Origin: Crataegus laevigata
Lineage: Eukaryota; Streptophyta; Magnoliopsida; Rosales; Rosaceae
Assembly (NCBI GenBank): GCA_963580275.1
Contig: OY756939.1
Span: 29,066,001-29,130,000, forward strand
Length of the DNA stretch: 64,000 nt
Direction of reading: 5' to 3'
Positions 33,801 through 43,300 of this stretch are shown piece by piece. The position numbers were made by a program, and so were the translations under genes. Position 1 is the stretch's first letter. The number at the start of each line of letters is the position of its first letter. The notes beneath the pieces are model-generated. The model saw only the letters and a list, made by a program, of their open reading frames with translations, ran no database searches and was not told where the DNA came from.

Positions 33801-36224
33801 CCCATGCCTTTCATAGATCAAATGCTTGAGAGATTGGCAGGTTATTCACACTATTGTTTTCTTGATGGTTACTCAGGTTACAATCAAATTGCAATTGCCC
33901 CGGAGGATCAAGAGAAAACAACATTCACATGTCCATTTGGCACATTTGCATATAGGAGAATGCCCTTTGGACTTTGCAATGCCCCGGCCACATTCCAAAG
34001 ATGTATGTTGGCAATCTTTTCTGACATGGTGGAAAGGTTCATTGAGGTATTCATGGATGATTTTTCAGTGTTTGGTTCTTCTTTTGATGAATGTCTTAAC
34101 CATCTCTCTTTAGTGCTTCAAAGGTGCCAAGAAACAAATTTGGTTCTCAATTGGGAGAAATGCCAATTCATGGTAAAACAAGGCATTGTTTTAGGCCATG
34201 TGATCTCTAGCAAAGGAATGGAGGTAGACAAAGCCAAAATTGACATTATCAACACTATGGCAGCTCCTACAACCGTGAAGGGAGTGAGAAGTTTCTTAGG
34301 GCATGCAGGCTTTTATAGACGTTTCATTAAGAACTTTTCAATGATAACTCGTCCTTTATGCAATTTGTTAGCTAAAGATGTTGTGTTTCACTTTGATAAA
34401 GCTTGTATGGATGCATTCAATACTTTGAAACATGAACTAACCTCGGCTCCTATCATTATGGCACCAGATTGGTCTCTACCTTTTGAATTAATGTGTGATG
34501 CCTCTGATTATGCTATTGGTGCAGTTTTAGGACAAAGGGTTAACAAACTCCCACATGTGATCTATTATGCAAGCCGTACTCTCAATGATGCTCAACTCAA
34601 CTACTCCACAACTGAAAAGGAGTTGCTTGCTATTGTCTTTGCATTAGAGAAGTTTAGATCATATCTTGTGGGATCTAAAGTCATTGTGTTTTCTGATCAT
34701 GCAGCCCTTAGGTATTTGATGACAAAGAAGGATGCTAAACCGCGCCTAATTAGATGGATACTCTTACTACAAGAGTTTGATTTGGAAATTCGAGATAAGA
34801 AGGGAAGTGACAATGTTGTGGCTGACCATTTGTCTAGGCTTGATGAGAACCATGGAGTTGGACAACCCTTGCCTTTAAATGAATCATTTCCAGATGAACA
34901 ACTCTTTGTTGTTCAAGAAAAGGAACCATGGTATGCTGATTTTGTCAATTACCTTGCTTGTGGTGTATTTAGAAATGACATTTCTTTTCAGGAAAGAAAG
35001 AAGTTCCTTGCCATGGTAAAGCACTACATGTGGGATGAGCCATACTTGTTTAAGTATTGCCCTGACCAAATCATTAGGAGATGTGTCCCAGAAAATGAGC
35101 AACAAAGCATTCTAACATTTAGCCATACATTGGCATGTGGAGGACATTTTGGTGCCAAAAAGACATCCCTAAAGGTTTTACAATCTGGTTTCTTTTGGCC
35201 TACTCTATTCAAAGATGCTTTTGATTTTTGTTCTAAGTGTGATAGGTGCCAGAAAATGGGGAACATAAGCCGAAGGAATGAGATGCCTTTGAACAACATT
35301 TTGGTGGTAGAACTCTTTGATGTTTGGGGAATCGATTTCATGGGACCATTCCCATCTTCTTTTGGTTACTTGTACATCTTAGTGGCCGTAGATTATGTAT
35401 CCAAATGGGTGGAGGCCATTGCTACAAGAACTAATGATCATAAGGTTGTTTTGAATTTTCTTAAAGATGTGATTTTTTGTAGGTTTGGAACACCAAGAGC
35501 TATTATTAGTGATGGAGGCACCCATTTCTGCAACAAGCCTTTTGAATCCTTGATGAAGAAGTACAACATCAACCACAAAGTATCTACCCCGTACCATCCT
35601 CAAACCTCGGGCCAAGTGGAGATTAGCAATAGGGAGATCAAGAACATTTTGATGAAAACCGTGAGCCCTACAAGGAAGGATTGGTCATTGAGGTTGAATG
35701 ATGCACTATGGGCATATAGGACAGCATACAAGACTCCCATTGGCATGAGTCCATACCGACTTGTGTTTGGGAAAGCTTGTCATTTGCCAATGGAGCTTGA
35801 ACACCGTGCATATTGGGCCATCAAGAAGTTCAATTTTGATTACAAGGATGCGGGCATAGCAAGAAAGCTCCAACTTAATGAGTTGGAAGAACTTAGAAAT
35901 GAGGCATATGAGAATGCCAAAATCTACAAGGAAAGGACTAAGCTCTATCATGACAAAGCCATCCTAAGGAAGGAGTTTCACCAAGGTATGAAAGTACTTT
36001 TGTTTGACTCACGTTTGAGACTTTTTCCAGGGAAATTGAAGTCTAGGTGGGTTGGACCATTCAAGGTGGTGCAAACATTCCCCCACGGGGCTGTGGAGAT
36101 TGAGAACATGAAGAATGGCACCTCTTTTAAAGTCAATGGGCAGAGATTGAAGCCATATTTGGACAATGTGGAGGATGAGCTAATGTATCAAGTGGTGGAT
36201 TACCTTGAATTTACAACACCATGA
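30810..36224 (+). CDS. gag-pol: Element B gag-pol polyprotein (1804 aa)
   Basis: This intact Athila-type polyprotein is clearly diverged from element A in Gag but close in Pol. Domains: capsid-like Gag (about residues 105-250, with AKSWLMTLAPGS and FLEKFFSTQK); CX2CX4HX4C knuckle (CAICNIPSHPTHQC, about 314-327); Asn/Gln-rich stretch (about 365-400); protease DLGAS (about 633); RT with TDYRKLN, where element A has IDYRKLN, and catalytic FMDD (about 1081-1084); RNase H MCDASD (about 1228), TEKELLAIVFAL, FSDHAALRYL; integrase H-X6-H/C-X2-C finger (about 1437-1475), Asp in WGIDFMGPF (about 1509), Asp in SDGGTHF (about 1567), Glu in SNREIKNIL (about 1608); GPF module near the C-terminus. No chromodomain. 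The start MSHRLVELGQ follows a 121-nt leader after the primer site. No stops or frameshifts, so it is probably autonomous. Confidence 0.95.
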   Translation: MSHRLVELGQRIERLKGNTLDNFVPTSSSSFVRGEEEASSSSSTSEASEHIHKERGEEMAANQDELRALEDFAQPIIPNSPSCILLSTEARNYDLKSSHFHMLPSFYGIPNEDPLAHVKEFYNVVSGLPLQGVSEANLRMRVFPYTLKDKAKSWLMTLAPGSLTTWDAVAKKFLEKFFSTQKTATLRGQIFNFKQDDGEPFNECWERFKGHLLQCPHHGLPLHLQMQIFYDGLTQTCQSTVDNAAGGALKKKNAQESYNIYEMLGSNAQHKDVRGKKLGVYETNSNHDLSLQVANLERKLESVLNLVPTPSEVCAICNIPSHPTHQCPSREAYPEFVQEQVNLMNSYNQRPRNDAFSNTYNPGWRDHPNFSWKNNNNYQNFQPRPPNANQNQVQNFQPRPAPTLEDTVKLLAQNTLQFQQATNSTFQQHSAALTKMETQLGQIADALNQREVGKFPSQPVILQRNQEQAKAITTLRNGKVIDNRVGNEVTNEFDHVNIGGNEKPNEEPSHASSSNEAPNLHKAEKPYTPPIPFPGRLAKGKQDKSFKEIFDILSKVNVNLPLLDVIRNMPAYGKFFKELNNYKRKYGPHEKVVVSENVSAVLQRKLPPKLKDPGSFSINITIGDKKVEKAMLDLGASINLMPYSVYLQLGLGELKATTISLQLADRSVKYPRGIVEDILVQIDKLILPVDFVVLDMEEAPIHDRELPILLGRPFMATAKTIIDVQNGILTMTVLGETVQFKVFESLAHPSSSLDCYAIDVLDSLVFSKFLQAQSNEPLQTVLTQSQDEFDDEDALMEVVAALEALAPYPFNVSPLVESLEPSRSHLIPSIVKAPKLELKPLPPHLKYAYLAEFETLPVIIASDLTPNEEDKLLRVLKESKSAIGWSIADIKGISPTRCMHRILLEDGAKTTREPQRRLNPHMKEVVRDEVLKLLDVGIIYPISDSKWVSAIQVVPKKVGITVMRNENKELVTIKPTASWRVCTDYRKLNSNTRKDYFPMPFIDQMLERLAGYSHYCFLDGYSGYNQIAIAPEDQEKTTFTCPFGTFAYRRMPFGLCNAPATFQRCMLAIFSDMVERFIEVFMDDFSVFGSSFDECLNHLSLVLQRCQETNLVLNWEKCQFMVKQGIVLGHVISSKGMEVDKAKIDIINTMAAPTTVKGVRSFLGHAGFYRRFIKNFSMITRPLCNLLAKDVVFHFDKACMDAFNTLKHELTSAPIIMAPDWSLPFELMCDASDYAIGAVLGQRVNKLPHVIYYASRTLNDAQLNYSTTEKELLAIVFALEKFRSYLVGSKVIVFSDHAALRYLMTKKDAKPRLIRWILLLQEFDLEIRDKKGSDNVVADHLSRLDENHGVGQPLPLNESFPDEQLFVVQEKEPWYADFVNYLACGVFRNDISFQERKKFLAMVKHYMWDEPYLFKYCPDQIIRRCVPENEQQSILTFSHTLACGGHFGAKKTSLKVLQSGFFWPTLFKDAFDFCSKCDRCQKMGNISRRNEMPLNNILVVELFDVWGIDFMGPFPSSFGYLYILVAVDYVSKWVEAIATRTNDHKVVLNFLKDVIFCRFGTPRAIISDGGTHFCNKPFESLMKKYNINHKVSTPYHPQTSGQVEISNREIKNILMKTVSPTRKDWSLRLNDALWAYRTAYKTPIGMSPYRLVFGKACHLPMELEHRAYWAIKKFNFDYKDAGIARKLQLNELEELRNEAYENAKIYKERTKLYHDKAILRKEFHQGMKVLLFDSRLRLFPGKLKSRWVGPFKVVQTFPHGAVEIENMKNGTSFKVNGQRLKPYLDNVEDELMYQVVDYLEFTTP

Positions 36225-36256
36225 ACAAGCTTCCATGTCTTGCCTAGACATTAAAT

Positions 36257-36283
36257 AAAGCGCTTGCTAGGAGGCAACCTAGT
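36257..36283 (+). promoter_or_regulatory. Post-pol AAAGCGC motif and AGGCAA-loop hairpin (element B)
   Basis: AAAGCGCTTG is followed by stem CTAGG (36267-36271), loop AGGCAA and stem CCTAG (36278-36282), about 30-58 nt after the pol stop. The loop is identical to element A while the stem changes on both sides. Confidence 0.6.
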
Positions 36284-37443
36284 GTGGTTTGTGTTCTTTC
36301 CTTATGTTGTGACTATGTTGTTTCCATGCCATATTCTTTGCCTACTTACACTACATTCGAATGTAAACCTTGAGGACAATGTTTAAGATAGGTTTGGGGG
36401 TATTTATGTGGGATGGAAAATGTTGTTTTAAATGTTGTTTTGGATAAGTGTTTCTGTTTTAGTGTTTGTTTGTGTTTGTTTTGGTTAAATGTGTTTTTGC
36501 TTACTAATACAAATGTATATGAGAGCTATGTTCGCAAATAAACTTTGGGGTCACTATGAAAAGTTTTGTATTTGGTTGGCATGTATAAAGTTGTAAAACT
36601 TGAAGATATGATGATAGAGGTACCATACTCAAATTCACAAAGAAGAATAGTGGAGACTACCCTAGTGAGTTATTTTGAGCCTAAATTGTTTCTTTGAGAG
36701 GGTTTAAAGTGTTTCTACTCCTATCTTTTCTTTCAAATTTCACTTTAAATGATCTCATTGCTTTATTTTGTTTGAATGCTAAGAATTACTCTCCTTTGTA
36801 GATACCATGTGTTTAGTACCATTCATGAAAGAACTCAATGAGATGATGTTAGGCTATGCATGTTTTAACTACTAAATGGCTAAAATCCTATCCCTTTGTG
36901 TGTTCCATTCACCCCTTTGCAGCCAAATACTTTTGCCTAATTCTTTCATCACCCACACACCATACTCTACCCCATTTTAGCTCAATGCAAGCCGTACCTT
37001 ATAGCTTGGGGAATACCAATGTGATGAAGTTTAAAGATAACTTGAGTATTAGAACAAGACTGTGGTGTGTACCGAAGGCCTATGTGAAGTGTGATTCTAA
37101 AAAAAAAAAAAGAAATTAACAAAGAAGAGAATCAAGTGAAAACAAGTTCCAAATCTCCTCATCATAAGACATAGGTCTTGGACGCCAAAAATGAAGATGA
37201 AAGAAGATAAATGCAAGTGAAAAGCATGGACCTCAAGGACACTTTGGTATGCCCCAAGCTCTAGTATTCCATATCACTTCTTTCATAACCTACAACCTAA
37301 GCCTTACATTACAATCTTGAGAAAGACCTAGTTGATCATTGAGGATGTATTCATGGGTGATGGTAAGTGTATGGTTATCTATATTCTTGGTATTTAATTC
37401 ATTTCATGAGATCTACTCAGAATTTGTGCTTTCATTTCAAGTT

Positions 37444-37491
37444 CATATGTGAGAATTCTTGATTTCCTTTACATAACTTCACTCACATATG
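37444..37491 (+). promoter_or_regulatory. Conserved 10-bp inverted repeat in the 3' non-coding region (element B)
   Basis: CATATGTGAG (37444-37453) and CTCACATATG (37482-37491) pair perfectly around a 28-nt loop, the same loop length as in element A. The flanking tctgagtgagaa block is also shared. Confidence 0.6.
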
Positions 37492-37956
37492 CTAGTGGAG
37501 AGACTAAAAACCTTAGGATCTGAGTGAGAACTTGAGTGGAACCGTGAGGAATAGAGTTGAGGCGAATTCTTTCCTAAGCATTTGGGTATGGTGACCTTGA
37601 AGTTGTAAGACATGGTGCACTATCTTTATACATTACACTTGATATGATTCTTTGGAATGGTAAGGCCTGTTGAGTTTGAGTGTAATGCAAAGTTTTCATT
37701 GGTTTTGATTAGTTTGTTTAAAGCATGTTTAACCAAGTTATTTGCAGATTTTGTTGATGTTTGAGGGTGTCATCAATATAAACCCTCAGGAGACACAACT
37801 CCTCCAACTAGGGACACCTAGGGGTTCAAAGGCTTGTTGCATATGCTCAATGCAATCGTTTAGTTAGATGTTAAATGTTTTGTTAGATGTTAGTGTTTGG
37901 TGTGTTTTAATTCTAAGTTTGCTCGTGGACTAGCAAAAACCAGGTTTGGGGGTATT

Positions 37957-39739
37957 TGATAGTTCACATTTCGTATGCATTATTAGCATCCATATTTTGT
38001 GTCTTTGTGATGTTTTTGATCAAACTTGTTGCATTTTACATTATTTGGTGTTAGTGTGTAGTTAAGATTGTTTTAGGATCAATTGGAGGGCAATGAAGCA
38101 AAAACACCACATTTGGTGGCCGAGAGCTAGTTCAAGCATGGAGAACATCTTGTGAGTTAATTTGAAGTCCAAATGAAGAATTGAGGACAAGTTGGTTGCT
38201 AGAATTTCAGGAAATGATTTGGAAGGATAATGGTGCAATTCGGCCAGTTTGGGTGATTTTATGCATGGCACATGCATTGGATTCAGATTTGGTGGTTTCA
38301 CACACCTTGCCATGCATTAATTCACATCTCCACCCTTACCATTAGTTAAACCATTCAGCCACACATTTTCACCCACAAATTCACCCATGCCGTGAGTTTT
38401 TAATCCTATGCCAGGCTGTCTTGGCAGTCATTCCACATGCATCTCCAAATACCACATGCATGCATTTCTCCATTGTGCCAAGCACTCACCATTTCAGAAA
38501 ATGAATTCCCCCATCATTACACACACTAGCATTCCATATTTTACAATTGTTGAGATCCAATCTTGGATCTAAAATCTGAAACAATTATTCCTTGTTCTCC
38601 CTTTAAGTATTGTATTCAAGAAATCTGAAATATACTACATTCCTTACCCCATATTACATTCTACACTTTCATTCCATTCGAAACCTACATTCCATACTAC
38701 TCCCATTGCATCTCTCACACACAAAAACACTCCATTTTCTGTCCATTCTCTACCATTTTCACTCAGACCATTCAACCTTAGCCGTGCCACAACCGTCCAT
38801 AACACACTTGGAGGAGCCACACCACACTTGGAGGAGCTTGCACCGAAGGTCACTCTCAAGGGATCTTCAACACGGTTTTGCTTCAAGGGGTTCTTCTTCT
38901 TAATTCTATGTACACTCATGTTATATTTCTATGTCAAATCTTTGTAAACATGAAGTGTAACTAATCTCCTTCTAGGGATTCGATGTAGCCTAGCAAGACT
39001 GCCATGTAACTCATTTGGAATGCTTAGTTTTATCTTTCTATTTCTTGTGTCATTCTCTTATTTAATTGTAACCTTATGTGTTGATTTTAATGTTTGATCA
39101 CCATTCGAATTAACCATAGGTTGTATAGCCAATCTTATAGCACACATCATGCATAACCTTGGCAGAAATGGGAATGATTAAAGGGGATGTTTTGCAAACA
39201 TCATGCCGAGTGTTCCCTTGGTTTTGTGAAAGTTTCTTGTGCATAACACATTCTTGATTAGGAATCCAAGTTGCATATCACAACTAGGTTCATGTTTAAG
39301 AATATTTAATCAAATCCACACATCATATGGTTGATTATATCTAAGTGAAACAAACTCAAGAAATTGATAGATTGCTAAGCATAAATCTGAGTTAACAAAC
39401 ATGGAATTAGTTTAGCTATGGCGAAACCGAATCCCTAGATTCATCTCCCTTAGTTTCACCTCCTTAGCTCCTTCTCTCTATTGATACAATCCCTAGCCTC
39501 AACTCCCTCGGTTCTACCTCAGTTTATTACTTGTTGCTTCATTTACTTGTAGCCATTTCATGTCCGTATGTTTCAAGATACAACTTCAAATCTGTTTAAC
39601 TTGATTAGTTCTAAGTTCTAGTAAGTTTCTTGCAAAACAAGTGGTTATATAGGTCTAATTAGTCCCTGTGGATTCGACACCCTTACTTGTGTTCTTATAC
39701 TCAACATGTTTGTAGCACTAGGAAGGAAAAACCTTAACA
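37957..39739 (+). repeat. Element B 3' LTR
   Basis: This near-identical copy of the 5' LTR is offset by 9074 bp, with one base fewer in a C run near 38507. It is followed by TSD gtcat (39740-39744). Confidence 0.95.
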
Positions 39740-41309
39740 GTCATCTAATGTCGTGGGCTTTGCTCCCTGTGCTTCTTCTTGTAGCAACTTGTCCTCCCCT
39801 TCTTGACTTGATTTGGATGATTTTGGGTCGGCTCCAACCTATTTACCACTTCTCAACATGATTGCCTTAGCAGTTTCAAATCCTCCTTTAGGATTCACAA
39901 CGGTTGAACTAGGCAATCTGCCTTGTTCTCTAATCTGCCCCATGAATTCTGCTATTTGACCCATTTACTTTTCCAAATTGTCCACCCTTTTGTCTTGGAT
40001 TTGCCTCTCTTTGTTTTGCATTTGTACTTCCTGCGTCAAAGTAGTAAGTAACTTAACAACTTGATCATTATCCAAAGACATACTTGAGTTTGTTGGGGCA
40101 GATTGCAATTGGGTTTGATTTTGTACGAATGGCTTAGAATAAAACCCCGGTGGTTGCTGCCTAAATCCTCCTTGTTGTTGGGGTTGTTGAGGCTCACTCC
40201 ACTTGAAATTTGGATGGTCCCTCCAACCCAGATTGTAGGTGTTTGAGTATGGATCATGGCGTGGTTGATTTTGGCTCCCAAAACCCATGGCATTGGCAGA
40301 TTCCCACCCTCCATTCTCAATCAATTGAGGGCATTGATCATTGGCATGTCCTTGCATAGAACACACGCCACAAACACTTGGTCCATGTATCTTCATTCCC
40401 TCGGCCATCTGAGAAACAATAGAAGTAAGGTTAGCTAATTGGGATTGAATGTCGGACATAGAACTTACCTCATTCACTTGTTGCCGTGGGGGGTCTCTTT
40501 GTCCAAGTCCTTCATATTGTTGTGCATTCAACGCTCGGTTGGAAATTAAGGTCTAGGCAGCCATGGGTGTTCTGTCAACCAACGCACCCCCCGCTGAGGC
40601 ATCTAGCATTTGTCGCTCAATTGGAAGAAGTCCTTCATAAAAGTATTGAAGTAGAAGTTCTTCTTTCATTTGATGTTGAGGACATGAATCGACAAGAGCC
40701 TTGAAACGCTCATAATATGCCGGAAATGACTCCCCTTGTTGTTGTTGAATGCCACTGATTTTCTTCCTCAAGAGAATGACTCTCGAAGTGGGGAAGAACC
40801 TCTCCAAAAACGCCATCTTCATGCTTTCCCAAGAAGTGACCGTTCTGGGTGGTAATTCGTAGAGCCAATCCTTAGCCTTTTTCCAAAAGTAAGAATGGAA
40901 AAGCCTTCATCATCAGAATGTTCCCATTGACATTGATGGGTGTCATGCTCGAACAAACCACCTCGAACTCCTTGAGATGCTTGTTGGGATCTTCCATGGA
41001 CAGCCCATGGTATTTAGGAATGTGGTGCAACAAGCTTGACTTTAACTCGAACTCATCGGTCTTACCTTGGGCAGCCACGGGGTATTGAATGCATAAGGGT
41101 GCAGCATTGGCCAACCCCGAGGCCGAGAGCTCCTTAATTGTACGATTGTCCGCTGCCATAACTTCTTCCTCTTCAAATTCAGATTCGACCTCTGAACTTG
41201 AACTAGGTTCACTAGGTTCGAGATGCCTCCTCTTTCTTCTCAAATCTCGTTCAAAATCGTCGTTAAAATCCAAGATGTGTGCACGAACGGGTTGAGAACT
41301 CCTCGTCAT
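39740..41309 (-). pseudogene. gag: Element M gag, broken by stops and a frameshift
   Basis: On the minus strand it starts MTRSSQPVRAHI at 41309, with a shorter acidic region than element A. The capsid region follows, frameshifted near 40872 within AFPF...DWLYE. It then runs through FLERFFPTSR (40553-40822), a stop near 40555, the knuckle CGVCSMQGHANDQC (about 40340-40380), a Pro/Gln-rich tail, and further stops near 39963 and 39843. It continues across element B at 28882. The knuckle is intact in sequence but the protein cannot be made whole. Confidence 0.9.
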
Positions 41310-41387
41310 GCACTAGTACCTAAACCAAGAAAACAAAACAAAATCAGAAAACTAGATAAAAACAACCAAAACACAAGGCAAACACAA

Positions 41388-41425
41388 GGGATTAGCAATT
41401 TTGCTAATCCCCGACAACGGCGCCA
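41388..41425 (-). promoter_or_regulatory. Element M primer-binding site (one base changed) and overlapping hairpin
   Basis: Read on the minus strand, 41425-41408 is TGGCGCCGTTGTCGGGGA, one C-to-T change from the perfect tRNA-Asp complement. The hairpin GGGATTAGCAA/TTGCTAATCCC (41388-41411) is intact. Confidence 0.85.
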
Positions 41426-41430
41426 AAATT

Positions 41431-43300
41431 TGATGTGAAAATTAACTTGACACTCAAAGTAAACCCTATTGATGACAATTGTAGTATATACGCAAGTAGG
41501 GATCGTTCTAGACCGGGGATTAACTAGGGATGCTAATCAATGTGAATAAGACTCAAAAACACTAAAATAGACTCTATAGACTCAAAACTGACTTTAAACA
41601 CTCAAAACAGCAAGAAACAATAAAAAAAAGACTCAATTCTAGACCTAACAAGTGAATTAGACGAAAATCAACTTACTTGACTCAAAAGACTAAAAGAAAA
41701 CAGATTTAAACTCTAAAAACACAACTTAAGAACAGGGGGGTTTGTTTTGACAAAATTGAATTTGAAACAGAAACTTGTAACCAACTTGAAACAAAACGAA
41801 TTATGATGAAATTGAATGGTGAGAAATTAGTTAGAGGGGTCCTTATCCACACATGAACATATGCATACAACTTGATTTCCAGTTATTCTTTCGACGAACT
41901 ATGAATGACAAGGCTCCGATTTAATTGTATTGAACTAATCAATTCCCAGATTTCCCTAGATTCATTGAATTGAATGGAAAAGGCATCACAACCAAATTAT
42001 TCTTCATCAAACTCCCTAACTATGGAAAACGCATGATAGAGGCATTCAACAAAGATCATTAAGCGCAATCGAAATCATGAACATCGACTAGGCATTCATA
42101 ACTATGGAAAACGCATGTTAATCCAACCTAGGGTTTACTAAACACAATCGTGACTAGCGATCTTTACTACTCATGAATATAAGTTCATAACGATTAGGTG
42201 CAATTCCTTTATATCCTACCATCGAATCTATGCATGCAAATTAAGTGTCGACCCTCAACCCACATACATAAACAAGTTCTTAATCAAAACAGAAAAGTAA
42301 ACCACATCCATAGTTCATGAATTCATAACTGTAGTAAATCAAATCATAATAAACATATGTCCATGGCTTCAAATTCGCCTCTAACTAAACAGAAATTAGT
42401 TCCACATGTTTAACATAATTGAACAACAAGTTAAATTAAAGATGAAAACAGAAACAAGAGAAGAAAGAACTCTAAACACTCCAATGGTGGCAGATGGCAT
42501 GCGCAAGGCCTTCTCATTCCTTTGAGCTGCACGACACAACTCATTCTCTTCTCCAGAAATGGCGGCACAAGGTGGTCTCTCTGTGATGGTGGGAAGATGG
42601 TGCGGCAAGGGTGTGTGGACGGTGAATCAATGGTTGTGGAGTTGTGGTTGCGGCTGAATTGAATTTCTGGGCGAATGAATAAATGTGAATGAGGGGTGGT
42701 AAAGTGCGGCTGAATGGTTTTTAGAGAGAATGAAACATAAAACCTGCGGCAAAGGTTAAAACATATATATATATATAGGCACCACAAACCCTAGGTCAAT
42801 CAGATTAGGGCTTGGACTTAGCATAAGTGAAGGATTAGGGCCTCTAGGTGCAGCAGCTTTTGTTAATCCACAAGGGAAAAGGGTTATGACCCAAGTAATT
42901 TCTGAAAAGGCTTTGCACAACCTAAATCCATAAGGAAAAGGGCCAATTAAATCAGAAATACAAAGGGGAAAATGAATAGAAGGTGCGGCAACAACTTAGG
43001 GCTAAGATAAGCCTTCTAGAAGTCAGAAAACCAAGGGAAACAAGGAATAGGGTGTGGCAAGAATTGGAGGGAAAGTGGCTGATTTGCAAGGCAAGGCAAA
43101 GGCCTTCTAGAAGGGTTCTAGGCGCTACCTTTGTAGGGATATGTCTTAGGCTTCTAGAAAGAACATTGTAGCTTGTTTCTAGGAAAGAACACGACATGAA
43201 ACATAAGGCATGTCTTAAGGAATGGATAAGACCTTCTAGAAGAGACGACATGAAACATGTAGCATGTTTTTAGGAACATGTTTGGATAATGTTGGATAAG
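41431..43300 (-). repeat. Element M 5' LTR, U5-side part (A3)
   Basis: On the plus strand it begins TGATGTGAAAATTAACTTGA, the reverse complement of an A-type LTR end, right after the primer site. It contains a TATATATA run near 42760-42777 matching the solo LTR at 23633. It is interrupted at 43300 by another LTR with TSD ataag. Confidence 0.9.

Larger units (their letters stand above)
36225..37956 (+). mobile_element. Element B 3' non-coding region
   Basis: These 1.7 kb lack a credible ORF. They hold the post-pol hairpin (36267-36282), a first PPT-like GGTTTGGGGGTATTT (36391-36405) after gaggacaatgttt, the conserved inverted repeat (37444-37491), a poly-A run near 37100, and the terminal PPT GGTTTGGGGGTATT (37943-37956) after ctcgtggactagcaaaa, directly before the LTR. 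The order of landmarks is the same as in element A. Confidence 0.85.
28883..39739 (+). mobile_element. Element B: complete Athila-like element of a second family
   Basis: This 10,857-bp element has LTRs of 1784 bp (28883-30666) and 1783 bp (37957-39739) and TSD gtcat (28878-28882 and 39740-39744). It has a tRNA-Asp primer site, one intact gag-pol ORF and a polypurine tract at the 3' LTR. By eye the LTRs differ by about four substitutions and one C-run length change, so insertion was recent but perhaps a little older than element A. It interrupts the gag of element M. No env-like ORF is present. Confidence 0.95.
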
